Source of the DNA: an uncultured Catenibacillus sp.
GTDB lineage: Bacteria > Bacillota > Clostridia > Lachnospirales > Lachnospiraceae
Assembly: GCA_934339005.1 (NCBI GenBank)
Contig: CAKRHR010000026.1
Coordinates: 1-36,411, forward strand
Reading direction: 5' to 3'
DNA: 36,411 nucleotides
The position numbers and the translations under genes were made by a program. This document shows positions 25,751 through 33,521 of the stretch, piece by piece. Position 1 is the stretch's first letter. Each line of letters begins with the position of its first letter. The notes beneath the pieces were generated by a model. It did no database searches and was not told the DNA's origin. It worked only from the letters and a program-made list of their open reading frames with translations.

Positions 25751-26554
25751 ATGATTAAAGTAACTGTATGGAACGAATATGTTCAGGAAACAGCAACAGA
25801 AGAAAAATTAAATGCAATGCCGGTTCAGCTTGAAGAACAGCATCGCCGCTTCTTACTTGAAAATGCAGAAAAAATCAAAGAATTACACAATGGTGCAATT
25901 CATAATACTTTGAAAGACTTACTGGAAGAAGACGAAGAAATCGAAGTACGTCATATCGCAACACTTGAGATGGATGACGAATGTGGTCTGTCCAAAGAAG
26001 TCCTGGATGACACAGATGTCCTTGTATGGTGGGCACATATCGCGCATGACCGTGTACCGGATGAAATTGCTGACCGTGTCAGAGATTATGTGCTTCGCGG
26101 CATGGGCTTTATTGCACTGCATTCCGCACATCCAAGCAAACCAATGCAGAAGCTTCTCGGTACAACAGGTTCACTGCAGTGGCGCGAAGGTGATTTTTGC
26201 CGTGTATGGAATGTTTGCCCGACACATCCGATCGCACAGGGCATTCCACAGTCCTTTGAACTGGAACCGGAAGAAATGTACGGTGAATTTTTCGATATTC
26301 CAAGACCGGATGACAACGTCTTTATCAGTTGGTTCAGAGGTGGCGAGGTATTCCGTTCAGGCTGTACATGGACAAGAGGTTACGGCAAGATGTTTTACTT
26401 CCAGCCGGGACATGAAACAAATCCATCTTACTTTAATCCATATGTGCGCCAGATTATCCGCAACGCTGTAAAATGGGCAAAACCTGCAATGCATGTTGAA
26501 AAACTGGATTGCCCACATGCAGAAGTATCACCGGAATCCAAATACCAGAAATAA
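25751..26554 (+). CDS. ThuA-like domain protein
   Basis: The protein has 267 residues from ATG 25751; GAGGTGA ends 5 nt upstream, which makes the in-frame GTG 25742 unlikely. The ThuA fold (class I glutamine amidotransferase-like) is recognised by KVTVWNEYVQE at the start, DVLVWWAHIAHD, GFIALHSAHPSKP, and MYGEFFDIPRPDD. Family members occur with sugar-utilisation genes such as trehalose or 3-keto-glucoside pathways. No such genes adjoin here, so the substrate is unknown. No signal peptide; cytoplasmic. Confidence 0.85.
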   Translation: MIKVTVWNEYVQETATEEKLNAMPVQLEEQHRRFLLENAEKIKELHNGAIHNTLKDLLEEDEEIEVRHIATLEMDDECGLSKEVLDDTDVLVWWAHIAHDRVPDEIADRVRDYVLRGMGFIALHSAHPSKPMQKLLGTTGSLQWREGDFCRVWNVCPTHPIAQGIPQSFELEPEEMYGEFFDIPRPDDNVFISWFRGGEVFRSGCTWTRGYGKMFYFQPGHETNPSYFNPYVRQIIRNAVKWAKPAMHVEKLDCPHAEVSPESKYQK

Positions 26555-26588
26555 AAGACATTATTAAGAAAAGACAGGAGAGATTATC

Positions 26589-26966
26589 ATGGCAAGAGAA
26601 ACAATCAATGCAAAAAACGCACCTGCAGCAGTAGGTCCATATGTACATGCAGTTAAAGCAGGAGACACATTATACACATCCGGACAGCTTGGCTTAATTC
26701 CGGAAACAGGCGTCCTTCCAGAAGGCGTTGAAGCACAGGCAAAGCAGGCAATGGAAAACTTAAAAGCAGTTGTTGAAGCCGCAGGCATGACAATGGCTGA
26801 CATCGTTAAAACAACAGTATTCCTTTCAGACATCAACGACTTTGCAGCAGTCAACGCAATCTACGCATCCTACTTCACGGGCGATGCCCCTGCAAGAAGC
26901 TGCGTCCAGGTTGCACAGCTCCCTAAAGCAGGCTTAGTAGAAGTAGAAGCTATCGCAGTAAAATAA
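26589..26966 (+). CDS. ridA: RidA family enamine/imine deaminase
   Basis: This 125-residue protein hydrolyses reactive 2-aminoacrylate-type enamines made by PLP enzymes, protecting those enzymes. The family hallmarks are present: GPYVHAV near residue 16, SGQLGLIPETG, and the C-terminal PARSCVQVAQLPK with the carboxylate-binding Arg and the following VEVEAIAV Glu. The length is standard, and it should form a cytoplasmic trimer. It is the last gene before the 27072-27137 terminator. Confidence 0.93.
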   Translation: MARETINAKNAPAAVGPYVHAVKAGDTLYTSGQLGLIPETGVLPEGVEAQAKQAMENLKAVVEAAGMTMADIVKTTVFLSDINDFAAVNAIYASYFTGDAPARSCVQVAQLPKAGLVEVEAIAVK

Positions 26967-27071
26967 TATAAATTTATGCATCGTGTGGTTGCCAATGTAA
27001 AACAGATGTACAAGATAGTATAGATGTCAAAGCCAAAATAAAATTTTGAAATTATATAGGCAAGCAATATA

Positions 27072-27137
27072 AAGGGACAGGAGAAATCTTTTTAAATATC
27101 CTCAAGGTTGGACAAAAAGATGCTTCCTGTCCTTTTT
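27072..27137 (+). terminator. Long terminator hairpin before secA
   Basis: An 11-bp outer stem (AAGGGACAGGA with TCCTGTCCTTT) and an inner 8-bp stem (ATCTTTTT with AAAAAGAT) end in a five-T run. The 105 nt between ridA and this hairpin hold no recognisable feature. Confidence 0.8.
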
Positions 27138-27162
27138 ATACAGCTTAATTTCTTGATATTTT

Positions 27163-27178
27163 GTTTGCAAAAGCAAAC
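27163..27178. promoter_or_regulatory. Palindromic operator candidate over the secA -35 box
   Basis: GTTTGC AAAA GCAAAC is a perfect 6-bp inverted repeat that overlaps the -35 hexamer at 27165-27170, a typical repressor position. Confidence 0.45.
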
Positions 27179-27193
27179 TATTAATGGTACAAT
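27165..27193 (+). promoter_or_regulatory. Promoter of secA-prfB
   Basis: TTGCAA at 27165-27170, 17 nt, TACAAT at 27188-27193, with TG at 27185-27186 giving an extended -10. Confidence 0.6.
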
Positions 27194-27257
27194 AACGTAA
27201 TGTAAATGATAATGGGATTACAATACACATTTACATAGAACATAAGGAGTGAATCTA

Positions 27258-29831
27258 ATGGGTATTTTGAATAAAATCATTGGTACACACAGCGAACGTG
27301 AAGTTAAGCGTGTGCTTCCAATCATAGACCAGATTGATGCAAAAGAACCGGAAATCTCAGCATTATCCGATGAAGAATTAAAAGCAAAAACTCAGGAATT
27401 TAAAGACCGTCTTGAAAAAGGCGAAACACTGGATGACTTACTTGTAGAAGCCTTTGCGGTTGTCCGTGAAGCTGCAAAGCGTGTCCTTGGCATGCGTCAT
27501 TTCCGCGTGCAGTTAATTGGTGGTGTTATTTTGCACCAGGGCCGTATCGCAGAGATGCGTACTGGTGAAGGTAAGACACTCGTATCTACTGCACCGGCAT
27601 ACTTAAATGCCCTGACAGGTAAAGGTGTGCACATCGTCACAGTCAACGATTATCTGGCAAAGCGTGATGCGGAATGGATGGGACAGGTTCATGAATTCTT
27701 AGGTCTTTCCGTTGGTGTTATCTTAAACAGCATGACACCGGAAGAACGTCGTCAGGCATATGCATGCGATATCACATATGCGACAAATAACGAACTTGGA
27801 TTTGACTACTTAAGAGATAACATGGTTATTTATAAAGAACGCCTTGTACAGCGTGGTTTAAATTATGCCATCATCGATGAGGTCGACTCTGTATTAATCG
27901 ATGAAGCGAGAACACCATTGATTATTTCTGGCCAGAGCGGCAAATCTACAGACCTCTACAGAGTATGTGACATTCTTGCCAGACAGTTAAAGCGTGGTGA
28001 ACGCAGCGGCGAGATGACAAAGATGACAGCACTTATGGGTGAAGAAATTACAGAAACAGGCGACTTCATCGTTGATGAGAAGGAAAAGACTGTCAACTTA
28101 ACAGATGAAGGTGTTGCTAAGGCAGAGAAGTTCTTCCATATTGAAAACCTTGCTGACCCTGAACACCTTGAGATTCAGCACAACATCATTCTTGCTTTAA
28201 GAGCTCATAACCTGATGTTCAGAGATAAAGACTACGTTGTTAAAGATGATGAAGTATTGATCGTTGATGAATTTACAGGACGTATCATGCCGGGCAGACG
28301 TTATTCTGATGGCCTGCATCAGGCGATTGAAGCAAAAGAAGGCGTAAAGGTTAAACGTGAAAGCAAGACGCTGGCAACCATCACATTCCAGAACTTCTTC
28401 AATAAATACGCAAAGAAATCCGGTATGACAGGTACAGCATTAACAGAAGAAGAAGAATTCAGAGAAATCTACGGCATGGACGTTATCGAGATTCCGACAA
28501 ATAAACCTGTACAGCGTATTGACAGACAGGATGCCGTTTACAAAACACATAAAGAAAAAATCGATGCTGTTGTTGAAGATATTATTGAATGCCACAAAAA
28601 AGGACAGCCTGTCCTCGTAGGTACGATTACTATCGAAGGTTCTGAAGAAATCAGTGCCAAATTAAAGAAACGCGGCATTCCACACAATGTCTTAAATGCA
28701 AAATTCCACGAAAAAGAAGCTGAAATCGTTGCAGAAGCAGGTCAGAAGGGTGCTGTGACAATCGCAACAAACATGGCTGGTCGTGGTACAGATATCAAAC
28801 TTGGCGAAGGCGTAGCAGAACTTGGCGGCTTAAAGATTATCGGTACAGAAAGACATGAATCCAGACGTATTGATAACCAGTTGCGTGGTCGTGCCGGACG
28901 TCAGGGTGACCCTGGTGAATCCAAATTCTACATTTCACTTGAAGATGACCTGATGCGTCTGTTTGGTTCAGAACGTATGATGTCCATCTTTAATTCCCTT
29001 GGATTCCCTGAAGGTGAAGCTATCGAACATAAGATGCTTTCTAAAGCCGTAGAAAAAGCCCAGAAGAAGATTGAATCCAACAACTTTGGTATTCGTAAGA
29101 ATCTGCTGGACTACGATGCGGTTATGAATGAACAGAGAGAAATTATCTATGAAGAACGTCGTCAGGTACTTGACGGTGAGAACATGCGCTCCCTGGTTAT
29201 GAAGATGGCAAAAGATACCATTAAGAATCTGTTATCACATGCTATCAATGCATCTGAAGATCCTACAGAGTGGGATATGAAGGAAGTAAACCAGGCATTA
29301 CATCCTGTATTTGGAATTGAACCGTTATCCGAAGACGGACAGGATTATAAAGGTTATACATTTGACAAACTTGTTGATGAAATTGACGAAAAAGTTGAAG
29401 CAGCTTATACAGCTAAAGAAGCAGAGTTCCCTGACCCTGAAAACTTAAGAGAACTTGAACGCGTTGTGTTACTTAAAGTCATTGACAGAAAATGGATGGA
29501 CCACATTGACGATATGGATCAGTTGCGCCAGGGTATCGGACTGCAGGCCTATGGTCAGAAAGATCCTAAAGTTGAGTATAAATTTGCAGCTTATGATATG
29601 TTTGATGAGTTGATTGCAAATATTTCAAGAGATACAGTTGCGATGCTGATGCATGTACGTATTGAACAGAAAGCAGAACGTGAAGAAGTAGCCAAAGTCA
29701 CAGGTACAAACAAAGATGATTCTGTTGGCAGAACACCAATTCAGCGTAAAGAAGCAAAAGTATATCCAAATGACCCATGCCCATGCGGCAGTGGTAAAAA
29801 ATACAAGCAATGCTGCGGCCGCAAGGCTTAA
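27258..29831 (+). CDS. secA: Preprotein translocase ATPase SecA
   Basis: The protein has 857 residues from ATG 27258; AAGGAGTG ends 6 nt upstream. SecA drives exported proteins through SecYEG with ATP. Visible elements are Walker A MRTGEGKTLVS (about residue 100), the DEVDSVLIDEARTPLIISG motor motif, FQNFFNKYAKKSGMTGTA, the motif VI region RIDNQLRGRAGRQGDPG, the helical scaffold, and a C-terminal zinc SEC-C motif CPCGSGKKYKQCC. Length and domain order are standard. It is followed 37 nt later by prfB, a widely conserved secA-prfB pair. Confidence 0.97.
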   Translation: MGILNKIIGTHSEREVKRVLPIIDQIDAKEPEISALSDEELKAKTQEFKDRLEKGETLDDLLVEAFAVVREAAKRVLGMRHFRVQLIGGVILHQGRIAEMRTGEGKTLVSTAPAYLNALTGKGVHIVTVNDYLAKRDAEWMGQVHEFLGLSVGVILNSMTPEERRQAYACDITYATNNELGFDYLRDNMVIYKERLVQRGLNYAIIDEVDSVLIDEARTPLIISGQSGKSTDLYRVCDILARQLKRGERSGEMTKMTALMGEEITETGDFIVDEKEKTVNLTDEGVAKAEKFFHIENLADPEHLEIQHNIILALRAHNLMFRDKDYVVKDDEVLIVDEFTGRIMPGRRYSDGLHQAIEAKEGVKVKRESKTLATITFQNFFNKYAKKSGMTGTALTEEEEFREIYGMDVIEIPTNKPVQRIDRQDAVYKTHKEKIDAVVEDIIECHKKGQPVLVGTITIEGSEEISAKLKKRGIPHNVLNAKFHEKEAEIVAEAGQKGAVTIATNMAGRGTDIKLGEGVAELGGLKIIGTERHESRRIDNQLRGRAGRQGDPGESKFYISLEDDLMRLFGSERMMSIFNSLGFPEGEAIEHKMLSKAVEKAQKKIESNNFGIRKNLLDYDAVMNEQREIIYEERRQVLDGENMRSLVMKMAKDTIKNLLSHAINASEDPTEWDMKEVNQALHPVFGIEPLSEDGQDYKGYTFDKLVDEIDEKVEAAYTAKEAEFPDPENLRELERVVLLKVIDRKWMDHIDDMDQLRQGIGLQAYGQKDPKVEYKFAAYDMFDELIANISRDTVAMLMHVRIEQKAEREEVAKVTGTNKDDSVGRTPIQRKEAKVYPNDPCPCGSGKKYKQCCGRKA

Positions 29832-29868
29832 AACAGCTTAGTTTAAATATAAAAAAGAGGTGAATTTG

Positions 29869-30991
29869 ATGGTTGAATTAGACCAGTTTAAATTTATTTT
29901 AAACGGATATGAAGGCCCTCTTGTGGAATTGAGGGATTCACTTTAACTTAGCAGTTAAACAGGCAAGAATCGAGGAACTTGACAATATGATGGAAGAACC
30001 TGGATTCTGGGATGATGCCGAAAAAAGTACTGCTTATATGAAAGAGCATAAGAATCTTAAAGATACAGTTGCATTATATAAGAAGCTTGAACAGGCTTAC
30101 GAAGACAGCTATACGATGATAGATATGGCTTACGAAGAAAATGACCCGGATTTAATCCCTGAAATTCAGGAGATGGTGGACGAGTTCCAGAAGGAATTTG
30201 AAGATTTAAGAATCACGACACTGCTTTCCGGTGAATACGATGAATGCAACGCCATTTTAACATTACATGCAGGTGCCGGCGGTACAGAAGCCTGTGACTG
30301 GGTAAGTATGCTTTACCGTATGTATTGCCGTTGGGCAGATAAAAAAGGCTTCACAGTTGAAGTTCTTGACTACCTAGATGGCGATGAAGCCGGTATTAAG
30401 AGTGTAACTGTCCAGATTAACGGTGAGAATGCGTATGGCTATCTCAAGTGCGAAAAAGGTGTGCATCGTCTTGTGCGTATTTCACCATTTAATGCAAACG
30501 GCAAACGTCAGACATCCTTTGCAGGCTGTGAAGTCATGCCGGATATAGAAAAAGATATTGATGTTGAAATCAATGACGATGATTTGCGTATAGATACCTA
30601 CCGCTCCAGTGGTGCCGGTGGACAGCATATCAACAAGACATCCTCTGCGATTCGTATTACGCATCTTCCGACAGGTATAGTTGTACAGTGCCAGAATGAG
30701 CGTTCACAGTTCCAGAACAAGGACAAAGCGATGCAGATGCTGAAAGCAAAGTTATATCTGTTAAAGCAGCAGGAAAATGAGGAAAAATTATCAGGTATCC
30801 GTGGTGAAGTAATGGAAAATGGCTGGGGCAGTCAGATTCGTTCATATGTCATGCAGCCATACAAACTCGTTAAAGACCACAGAACAAATACAGAAATTGC
30901 AAATGTAGACAGTGTCATGGATGGTAACATTGACCCATTTATCAATGCATATCTGATATGGCAGAGCAAAGAAAAGGGAGTGACAGAATGA
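29869..30991 (+). CDS. prfB: Peptide chain release factor 2 (programmed +1 frameshift; join 29869-29943, 29945-30991)
   Basis: RF2 releases proteins at UGA and UAA. The first 25 codons run from ATG 29869 (GAGGTG six bases upstream) to CTT at 29941-29943. The in-frame stop TAA at 29944-29946 is codon 26, exactly where E. coli has its frameshift stop. Skipping T29944 continues in frame as Asn-Leu-Ala and gives a 373-residue protein. On that numbering the stop-recognition motif SPF falls at 205-207 and GGQ at 250-252, the E. coli positions. An internal Shine-Dalgarno-like GAGGGA (29931-29936) lies 4 nt before CTT. The stop is UAA, not the usual UGA. The TGA of prfB overlaps the hom ATG. Confidence 0.93.
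29931..29947 (+). promoter_or_regulatory. prfB programmed +1 frameshift site
   Basis: Internal SD-like GAGGGA, 4-nt spacer, slippery CTT, then TAA and C. In the canonical site the stop is TGA. Autoregulation works because scarce RF2 lets the ribosome slip; UAA can also be read by RF1. Confidence 0.85.
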
Positions 30992-32196
30992 ATATAGCAG
31001 TTTTAGGATACGGTACAGTTGGTTCAGGTGTTGTGGAAGTTTTAAATACAAACCATGCAAGTATTGCAAGACGTGCCGGTGAAGACATCAATGTAAAATA
31101 TGTGTTAGACCTGAGAGATTTCCCAGGTGACCCGATTCAGGAAAAAATCGTTCATGATTATCAGACTATTCTTGATGATGACAGCATTCAGATTGTTGTT
31201 GAAGTTATGGGCGGTACAAATCCAGCGTATACATTTGTAAAGCAGGCATTGCTTGCAGGTAAGAGTGTTGCAACATCAAATAAAGAGCTTGTTGCAAAAT
31301 ACGGTGCTGAGCTTCTTGAAATTGCCAGAGAAAAAGACATCAACTTCATGTTTGAAGCCAGTGTTGGTGGTGGTATCCCAATCATCCGTCCACTCATTAA
31401 TTCACTGACAGCCGATGAGATTATTGAAATTACAGGTATTTTAAATGGTACAACAAACTATATGCTCACAAAGATGAGCGAAGAAGGTCTTGCATATGAT
31501 GACGTTCTTAAGAATGCTCAGGATATGGGATATGCAGAACGTAATCCGGCAGCAGACGTTGAAGGCTTTGATGCCTGCAGAAAGATTGCCATTCTGACAT
31601 CCTTAGCATATGGCAAACAAGTGGATTTTGAAGATATCTACACAGAAGGTATCACAAAAATTACAGATACAGATTTTAAATACGCTAAGAAATTAGGCAC
31701 AAGCATTAAACTTCTGGCAACAAGCCGTTGTGAAAACGGTCAGGTTTATGCGATGGTTTCACCAAAGATGATTGGCAGCAGCCATCCGCTCTACAGTGTC
31801 AATGATGTGTTTAATGCAGTATTTGTTGAAGGTAATATGCTTGGCGATACGATGTTTTACGGTAAGGGTGCAGGTAAACTTCCAACAGCCAGTGCCGTTG
31901 TATCCGATATTGTTGAAGAAGTAAAACATATTCATACAAATATCAAGATTGAATGGTCACAGGAAAAACTTGCACTTTCACCGATGGAAAATGCATCCCA
32001 CAGATTTTTTGTACGTGTGGCAGACACATGCCCGAAAGATGCAGTGAACAAAGCTTTTGGTGATGTGACCTTTGTAAATGCGGACGGTGTCGCAGGTGAA
32101 TATGGATTTGTCACAGATATGATGGTTGAAGCCGTATTTAATGAGAATATTAAGAATGTGCCGGATGTGATTACAAGAATCAGAGGCAATTTCTAA
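30988..32196 (+). CDS. hom: Homoserine dehydrogenase
   Basis: The 402-residue enzyme reduces aspartate semialdehyde to homoserine for threonine and methionine synthesis. The Rossmann nucleotide loop is LGYGTVGSG (about 6-14). The catalytic region shows TSNKELVAKYG, EASVGGGIPII and the substrate loop GILNGTTNYML, then GYAERNPAADVEGFDA. The last 70 residues resemble a compact or degenerate ACT domain, so threonine feedback may be weak. It begins inside the prfB stop (ATGA), so the two are translationally coupled; ribosome site AAGGGAG. Confidence 0.95.
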   Translation: MNIAVLGYGTVGSGVVEVLNTNHASIARRAGEDINVKYVLDLRDFPGDPIQEKIVHDYQTILDDDSIQIVVEVMGGTNPAYTFVKQALLAGKSVATSNKELVAKYGAELLEIAREKDINFMFEASVGGGIPIIRPLINSLTADEIIEITGILNGTTNYMLTKMSEEGLAYDDVLKNAQDMGYAERNPAADVEGFDACRKIAILTSLAYGKQVDFEDIYTEGITKITDTDFKYAKKLGTSIKLLATSRCENGQVYAMVSPKMIGSSHPLYSVNDVFNAVFVEGNMLGDTMFYGKGAGKLPTASAVVSDIVEEVKHIHTNIKIEWSQEKLALSPMENASHRFFVRVADTCPKDAVNKAFGDVTFVNADGVAGEYGFVTDMMVEAVFNENIKNVPDVITRIRGNF

Positions 32197-32243
32197 CATT
32201 AATGCATGTCAAAATAATTTTTGCATGCAGAGCAAATATGCAG

Positions 32244-32276
32244 GCCGTATGAAAATACGGCTTTTGCAGATTTTTT
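32244..32276 (+). terminator. Hairpin between hom and the aspartate kinase gene, possible terminator or attenuator
   Basis: GCCGTAT (32244-32250) and ATACGGC (32255-32261) pair perfectly around a GAAA tetraloop. TTTT follows directly and TTTTTT nine bases later. The ribosome site of the next gene overlaps the second T-run, so read-through is plausible. Confidence 0.5.
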
Positions 32277-32288
32277 GGGAGAATTAAA

Positions 32289-33497
32289 ATGTTAATAGTT
32301 AAAAAATTCGGGGGTTCATCTGTCGCCGATAAGGACAGAATCTTTAATGTGGCAAACCGCGTCATTGAAGATTACAAAGCCGGCAATGACGTTGTTGTCG
32401 TGCTTTCTGCGATGGGTAAAACGACAGATGGTCTGATTGCACAGGCAAAAGACATTAATCCAAAGGCATCCAAACGTGAGTTAGACATGCTTTTGACATG
32501 TGGTGAACAGATGTCGGTGGCTTATATGGCGATGGCACTTGAAAGCCTTGGTGTGCCGGCCATTTCTTTAAATGCCTGGCAGGTAGCGATGCATACAACA
32601 AGTGTTTACAGTGCTTCAAGACTTAAAAAGATTGATACAGAGCGTATCCAGACAGAATTAGAACACCGTAAAATTGTTGTCATTACAGGCTTTCAGGGCA
32701 TTAACAAATATGATGATTACACCACACTTGGCAGAGGCGGTTCAGATACGACAGCAGTGGCACTTGCGGCGGCATTGCATGCAGATGCCTGTGAGATTTA
32801 CACAGATGTTGAGGGTGTTTACACGGCTGACCCAAGAGTTGTGCCAAATGCGCGCAAATTAAAAGAGATTACATATGACGAAATGCTTGAACTGGCATCC
32901 CTGGGTGCCAAAGTACTGCATAACCGTTCAGTCGAGCTTGCCAAAAAATATGGTGTGGATTTAGTTGTCCGTTCAAGTATGACAAGAGCGGAAGGAACAA
33001 TTGTCAGGGAAGGTGCAAAAATGGAAAAAATGCTTGTCAGAGGCGTGGCTTGTGATAAAAATACAGCCAGAATCGCAGTTATCGGCGTGAAGGACGAACC
33101 GGGTATCGCATTCAGATTATTCAATGCGGTGGCTAAAAAGAATATTAATGTGGATAACATCATCCAGTCTGTCGGTCGTGAGGGGACAAAAGATATTTCC
33201 TTTACAGTCCAAAACGATGATGCAGATGATGTAATTGCTATTCTTGAAAGTATCCAGGATACACTTGGATTTTTGAAAACAGATATTGCCAGAGATGTGG
33301 CAAAAGTTTCAATTGTGGGTGCAGGTATTATGACAAATTCAGGTGTCGCATCGAAGATGTTTGAAGCATTGTATGATGCAGGCATCAATATCCGTATGAT
33401 TTTTACTTCAGAAATCAGAGTATCTGTATTGGTGGACAAAAAATATGCCGATAAGGCGATGAATGTCATCCATGAGAAATTTGGACTGGCAGAATAA
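32289..33497 (+). CDS. Aspartate kinase
   Basis: This 402-residue enzyme phosphorylates aspartate, opening the lysine/threonine/methionine pathway. The kinase motif KFGGSSVADKDR starts at residue 6. LSAMGKTTDGLI, the Asp/Glu-binding GRGGSDTTAVALAA and TADPRVVP follow. Two ACT domains fill about 260-402, starting at VRGVACDKNTARIAV and SIVGAGIMTNSGV, typical of lysC-type enzymes controlled by lysine or threonine. A GGGAG site overlaps the hairpin tail before it. Together with hom it supplies homoserine; asd is not in the window. Confidence 0.94.
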   Translation: MLIVKKFGGSSVADKDRIFNVANRVIEDYKAGNDVVVVLSAMGKTTDGLIAQAKDINPKASKRELDMLLTCGEQMSVAYMAMALESLGVPAISLNAWQVAMHTTSVYSASRLKKIDTERIQTELEHRKIVVITGFQGINKYDDYTTLGRGGSDTTAVALAAALHADACEIYTDVEGVYTADPRVVPNARKLKEITYDEMLELASLGAKVLHNRSVELAKKYGVDLVVRSSMTRAEGTIVREGAKMEKMLVRGVACDKNTARIAVIGVKDEPGIAFRLFNAVAKKNINVDNIIQSVGREGTKDISFTVQNDDADDVIAILESIQDTLGFLKTDIARDVAKVSIVGAGIMTNSGVASKMFEALYDAGINIRMIFTSEIRVSVLVDKKYADKAMNVIHEKFGLAE

Positions 33498-33521
33498 AAA
33501 GATTTAAGGAGTCATTATTGA

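Noticed and set aside
32819..33469. 216-codon open frame on the - strand inside the aspartate kinase gene
   Set aside because: It is an antisense shadow of a clear coding gene, has no ribosome site and shows a low-complexity composition.
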